Assembly: GCA_041486365.1 (NCBI GenBank)
Contig: JBGPLH010000163.1
Coordinates: 1-7,354 of the forward strand
From: JBGPLH01 sp041486365 [NCBI: Thermodesulfobacteriota bacterium]
GTDB taxonomy: Bacteria; JAUYMQ01
Length of the DNA: 7,354 nt
Direction: 5' to 3'
Numbering within the stretch: the first letter of the stretch is position 1; each line of letters begins with the position of its first letter. A model generated the notes under the pieces. The model was not told the origin of the DNA, ran no database searches, and saw only the letters and a list, made by a program, of their open reading frames with translations. Positions 5,786 through 7,354 of the stretch are shown here, piece after piece. Made by a program: the position numbers and the translations under genes.

Positions 5786-7093
5786 TCAGTTGCCGGGCGA
5801 CGCGGGAGGCGTCGACCCGACCGGCGCCTCGGGCGCAGGTGCGGGGGCCACGGGCTGGGCGGCCTCAGGCGCAGGCGCGGTCTCCGCGGGTGGTGCCGCC
5901 TCCGGCGCAGGCGCCGCCTCCGGCGCAGGCGCACCCTCCGGGGGTGGCGCCGCTCCGGGCGACGGCGCGGCGGGAGCTTCGACTGCCTGCGGGGGCGAGG
6001 CCGGGAGGGTGGGCTCCGCCACGTCGATCTCGCGCGTCAGCCCCTCCGTCATGAACGTCACCAGATCGCCCATTTCCTCCGGCGTGAGGTGCAGGGGCTG
6101 GATCAGGGGATCGAGGTTCTTGTTCGCGATGCCGCCCCGGTCGTACAGCTCCACCACCTTCTCGATCGTCGCCTCGCTCCCGTCATGCATGTAGGGCGCC
6201 GTGAGCGCCACGTTGCGCAGCGTCGGCGTCTTGAACTTCGCCCGGTCCTTCTCTTCCTTCGTGAAGTCCATCCGACCCGCGTCGGGCTTCGGGTTCTGCG
6301 TCCCCACGCCGAGGTTGTGGAACTGGTTGTCCATGAAGCTCGGCCCGAGGTGACAGACCACGCAACGCCCCTTCCCCTCGAACACTGCGAGCCCGCGCTG
6401 CGCTCCCTGCGAGAGCGCCGCATTGTCGCCCGCCCTGAAGCGATCGTAGGGCGCGTCACCCGAGAGGATCGTCCGCTCGAAGCTGGCGATCGCCATGGCC
6501 ACCCTTTCCGGCGTGATCGGCCCGGGGCCGAAGGCCTTCTCGAAGGCCTGGGCGTAATCCCCGAGCCCCGAGACGGTCTTCACCATTCCCTCGACTGTGT
6601 TCCCCATCTCGATCGGGTTCTGGACCGGGCCGAGCGCCTGCTCCTCGAGGCTGCGCGCGCGGCCGTCCCAGAACTGCACGGCGCCGTAGGCGGCGTTGTA
6701 GATCGTCGGCGCGTTGCGCGCGCCGAGCTTGCCGCCGACACCCGGCGAGAACGCGACGCCGTTGGAGAAACCCATGGCCGGGTTGTGGCAGCTCGCGCAG
6801 GAGATCGTGCTGTCGGAGGAGAGCCGCTTGTCGAAGTAGAGCTGACGGCCCAGCTCGACCTTCTCCGCCGTCACGGGGTTGTCCGCTGGAATTGGAACGG
6901 GCGGGAGCCCCTCGGGGGGATCGTGCGCGAGCTCCGCGCTCCAGGGGATCTTCGCCGGCTGGACGGGCGCGGGCTCGGCCTTCTGCGCCGGCGCGGGCGG
7001 TGCGGGCGGCGCCTCCTCCTTCTTCGGGCCGCCGCAAGCGGACAGTGCCAGGACCAGGCCCGGCACGAGGACTCCTCGGAAGATCGAGTGCAT
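5786..7093 (-). CDS. di-haem cytochrome c peroxidase / MauG-family lipoprotein
   Basis: A 435-residue di-haem enzyme of the bacterial cytochrome c peroxidase/MauG superfamily. The N terminus is a lipoprotein signal with lipobox LSAC (Cys20), followed by a Pro/Ala linker (28-49), so it is membrane-tethered on the periplasmic side. Haem sites are C99-A-S-C102-H103 and C244-V-V-C247-H248. Trp142, Gln152 and Glu162 lie 39, 49 and 59 residues after His103, the same spacing as Trp94, Gln104 and Glu114 after His55 in Pseudomonas CcpA (reference numbering from memory). The distal His (CcpA His71) is not found; Val119 falls at its spacing. The position of axial Met275 (14 residues after the His of HDG, here His303) is Tyr317. 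Both changes point towards MauG-like chemistry. The last ~75 residues are a Pro/Ala/Glu tail with PAPEAA repeats. Start is ATG 7093 with GGAGGG seven bases upstream, preferred over TTG 7099. It has its own promoter and terminator. Substrate unknown. Confidence 0.9.
   Translation of the reverse strand: MHSIFRGVLVPGLVLALSACGGPKKEEAPPAPPAPAQKAEPAPVQPAKIPWSAELAHDPPEGLPPVPIPADNPVTAEKVELGRQLYFDKRLSSDSTISCASCHNPAMGFSNGVAFSPGVGGKLGARNAPTIYNAAYGAVQFWDGRARSLEEQALGPVQNPIEMGNTVEGMVKTVSGLGDYAQAFEKAFGPGPITPERVAMAIASFERTILSGDAPYDRFRAGDNAALSQGAQRGLAVFEGKGRCVVCHLGPSFMDNQFHNLGVGTQNPKPDAGRMDFTKEEKDRAKFKTPTLRNVALTAPYMHDGSEATIEKVVELYDRGGIANKNLDPLIQPLHLTPEEMGDLVTFMTEGLTREIDVAEPTLPASPPQAVEAPAAPSPGAAPPPEGAPAPEAAPAPEAAPPAETAPAPEAAQPVAPAPAPEAPVGSTPPASPGN
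5816..5974 (-). repeat. low-complexity coding repeat (PAPEAA-type) in the peroxidase C-terminal tail
   Basis: Codons for residues 374-426 are almost only Pro, Ala, Glu, Gly and Ser. Two adjacent 18-base units (5894-5911 and 5912-5929) differ at one base and encode PAPEAA twice; a third copy encodes residues 407-412. Such tails are extended and flexible and can change length by slippage. Confidence 0.8.
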
Positions 7094-7147
7094 CGCCAAT
7101 CCCTCCCTCTCTCCGTCCGTTACACGAATCTCCGTCAGGTCCCGGGC

Positions 7148-7176
7148 ATCCTAGGTAGCCCCTCCTTCCCTGTCAA
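7148..7176 (-). promoter_or_regulatory. near-consensus sigma70 promoter of the di-haem peroxidase gene
   Basis: On the minus strand a perfect -35 TTGACA (7176-7171) is followed after exactly 17 bases by -10 TAGGAT (7153-7148), four of six to consensus. The predicted transcription start near 7141 gives a leader of about 48 bases before ATG 7093. This is the best promoter in the window and suggests strong basal expression; no operator-like dyad overlaps it. Confidence 0.8.
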
Positions 7177-7177
7177 G

Positions 7178-7354
7178 AATCCGGGCCCGGACCTCCTTCG
7201 CCCGGAGATCCCGCGCCCGGAGGTCCCAAGCGCAGCGAGGGCCGACTCCAGAAAGGCGAGGGCCGACTTCAGGAATGCGCGGGCGGCTCCAGGAATGCTT
7301 CGCCCGCGGACGCCTCATCGATTCGGCCCGGCGGCCTCCCTTGACGTGCTCCCG
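7178..7354. other. right-hand end without a supportable gene
   Basis: Short open frames cross this stretch on both strands but none has a recognisable start, ribosome site or protein motif. It contains CCCGGAGATCCC (7201-7212) and its near copy CCCGGAGGTCCC (7216-7227), the imperfect tandem repeat at 7235-7297 and a lone TTGACG at 7341-7346 that could be a -35 for a gene beyond the window. It is probably intergenic, or the end of a gene lying mostly outside. Confidence 0.4.
7235..7297. repeat. three imperfect ~21-bp tandem repeats
   Basis: Units are GCGAGGGCCGACTCCAGAAA plus G (7235-7255), GCGAGGGCCGACTTCAGGAA plus TG (7256-7277) and the more diverged CGCGGGCGGCTCCAGGAATG (7278-7297). Units one and two share their first 13 bases; units two and three share the end CAGGAATG. 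Function unknown. Confidence 0.6.

Noticed and set aside
4193-7093. MbnP/MbnH-like copper pair formed by the small exported protein and the di-haem enzyme
   Set aside because: The small protein has no Trp to be oxidised to a kynurenine-type ligand, the genes are separated by the patatin-like gene, and each has its own transcription signals.
7151-7354. 68-codon open frame on the minus strand ending in a TAG inside the peroxidase promoter
   Set aside because: Composition is Arg-rich and repetitive with no motif; another frame of the same strand reads equally openly through the repeats, so neither is supported without the sequence to the right.

Overview
This is a very GC-rich bacterial window with codon usage biased to G/C at third positions in all genes. 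The mix is a lipoprotein-type di-haem peroxidase with CxxCH sites, a P1B copper ATPase with YHS and HMBD metal domains, an RCK potassium channel and SGNH/patatin hydrolases. It fits a high-GC Gram-negative-type lineage such as Myxococcota/Desulfobacterota-like bacteria, Gemmatimonadota, Acidobacteriota or Eisenbacteria-like groups. No rRNA or other taxonomic marker is present, so the phylum cannot be fixed. There are no tRNA or rRNA genes, CRISPR arrays, insertion sequences or phage genes.

Layout, left to right. (1) The N-terminal part of a membrane-anchored SGNH/GDSL hydrolase lies on the minus strand (1-446) and runs off the left edge. (2) Divergent from it, on the plus strand, is a two-TM potassium channel fused to an RCK/TrkA domain (509-1624, or 524-1624 if leaderless). 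(3) Convergent with it, nine bases away, is a CopA-type Cu(I) P1B-1 ATPase (4015 down to 1634). (4) Divergent from copA is a small exported Cys/Met/His-rich protein (4193-4663). The two are separated by 177 bp that holds a perfect palindrome, GGTAAA-AC-TTTACC, almost exactly midway between the start codons. (5) After a strong hairpin comes a convergent patatin-like lipid acyl hydrolase (5621 down to 4722). (6) Last is a di-haem cytochrome c peroxidase/MauG-family lipoprotein (7093 down to 5786), a self-contained unit with a near-consensus promoter and a terminator. The final ~180 bases hold short imperfect repeats and no supportable gene.

The most coherent functional unit is the divergent copper pair. 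CopA would expel Cu(I) from the cytoplasm. The secreted protein, with six Cys, many Met and several His in its mature part, could receive or buffer the metal outside the inner membrane. The shared palindrome is a candidate operator for a regulator not encoded here. The di-haem enzyme is the second item of interest. It keeps the peroxidase Trp, Gln and Glu at conserved spacing but appears to lack the distal His and to carry Tyr where classical bacterial peroxidases use an axial Met, so it looks more like MauG than a classical CcpA. The remaining genes look like independent single-gene units.
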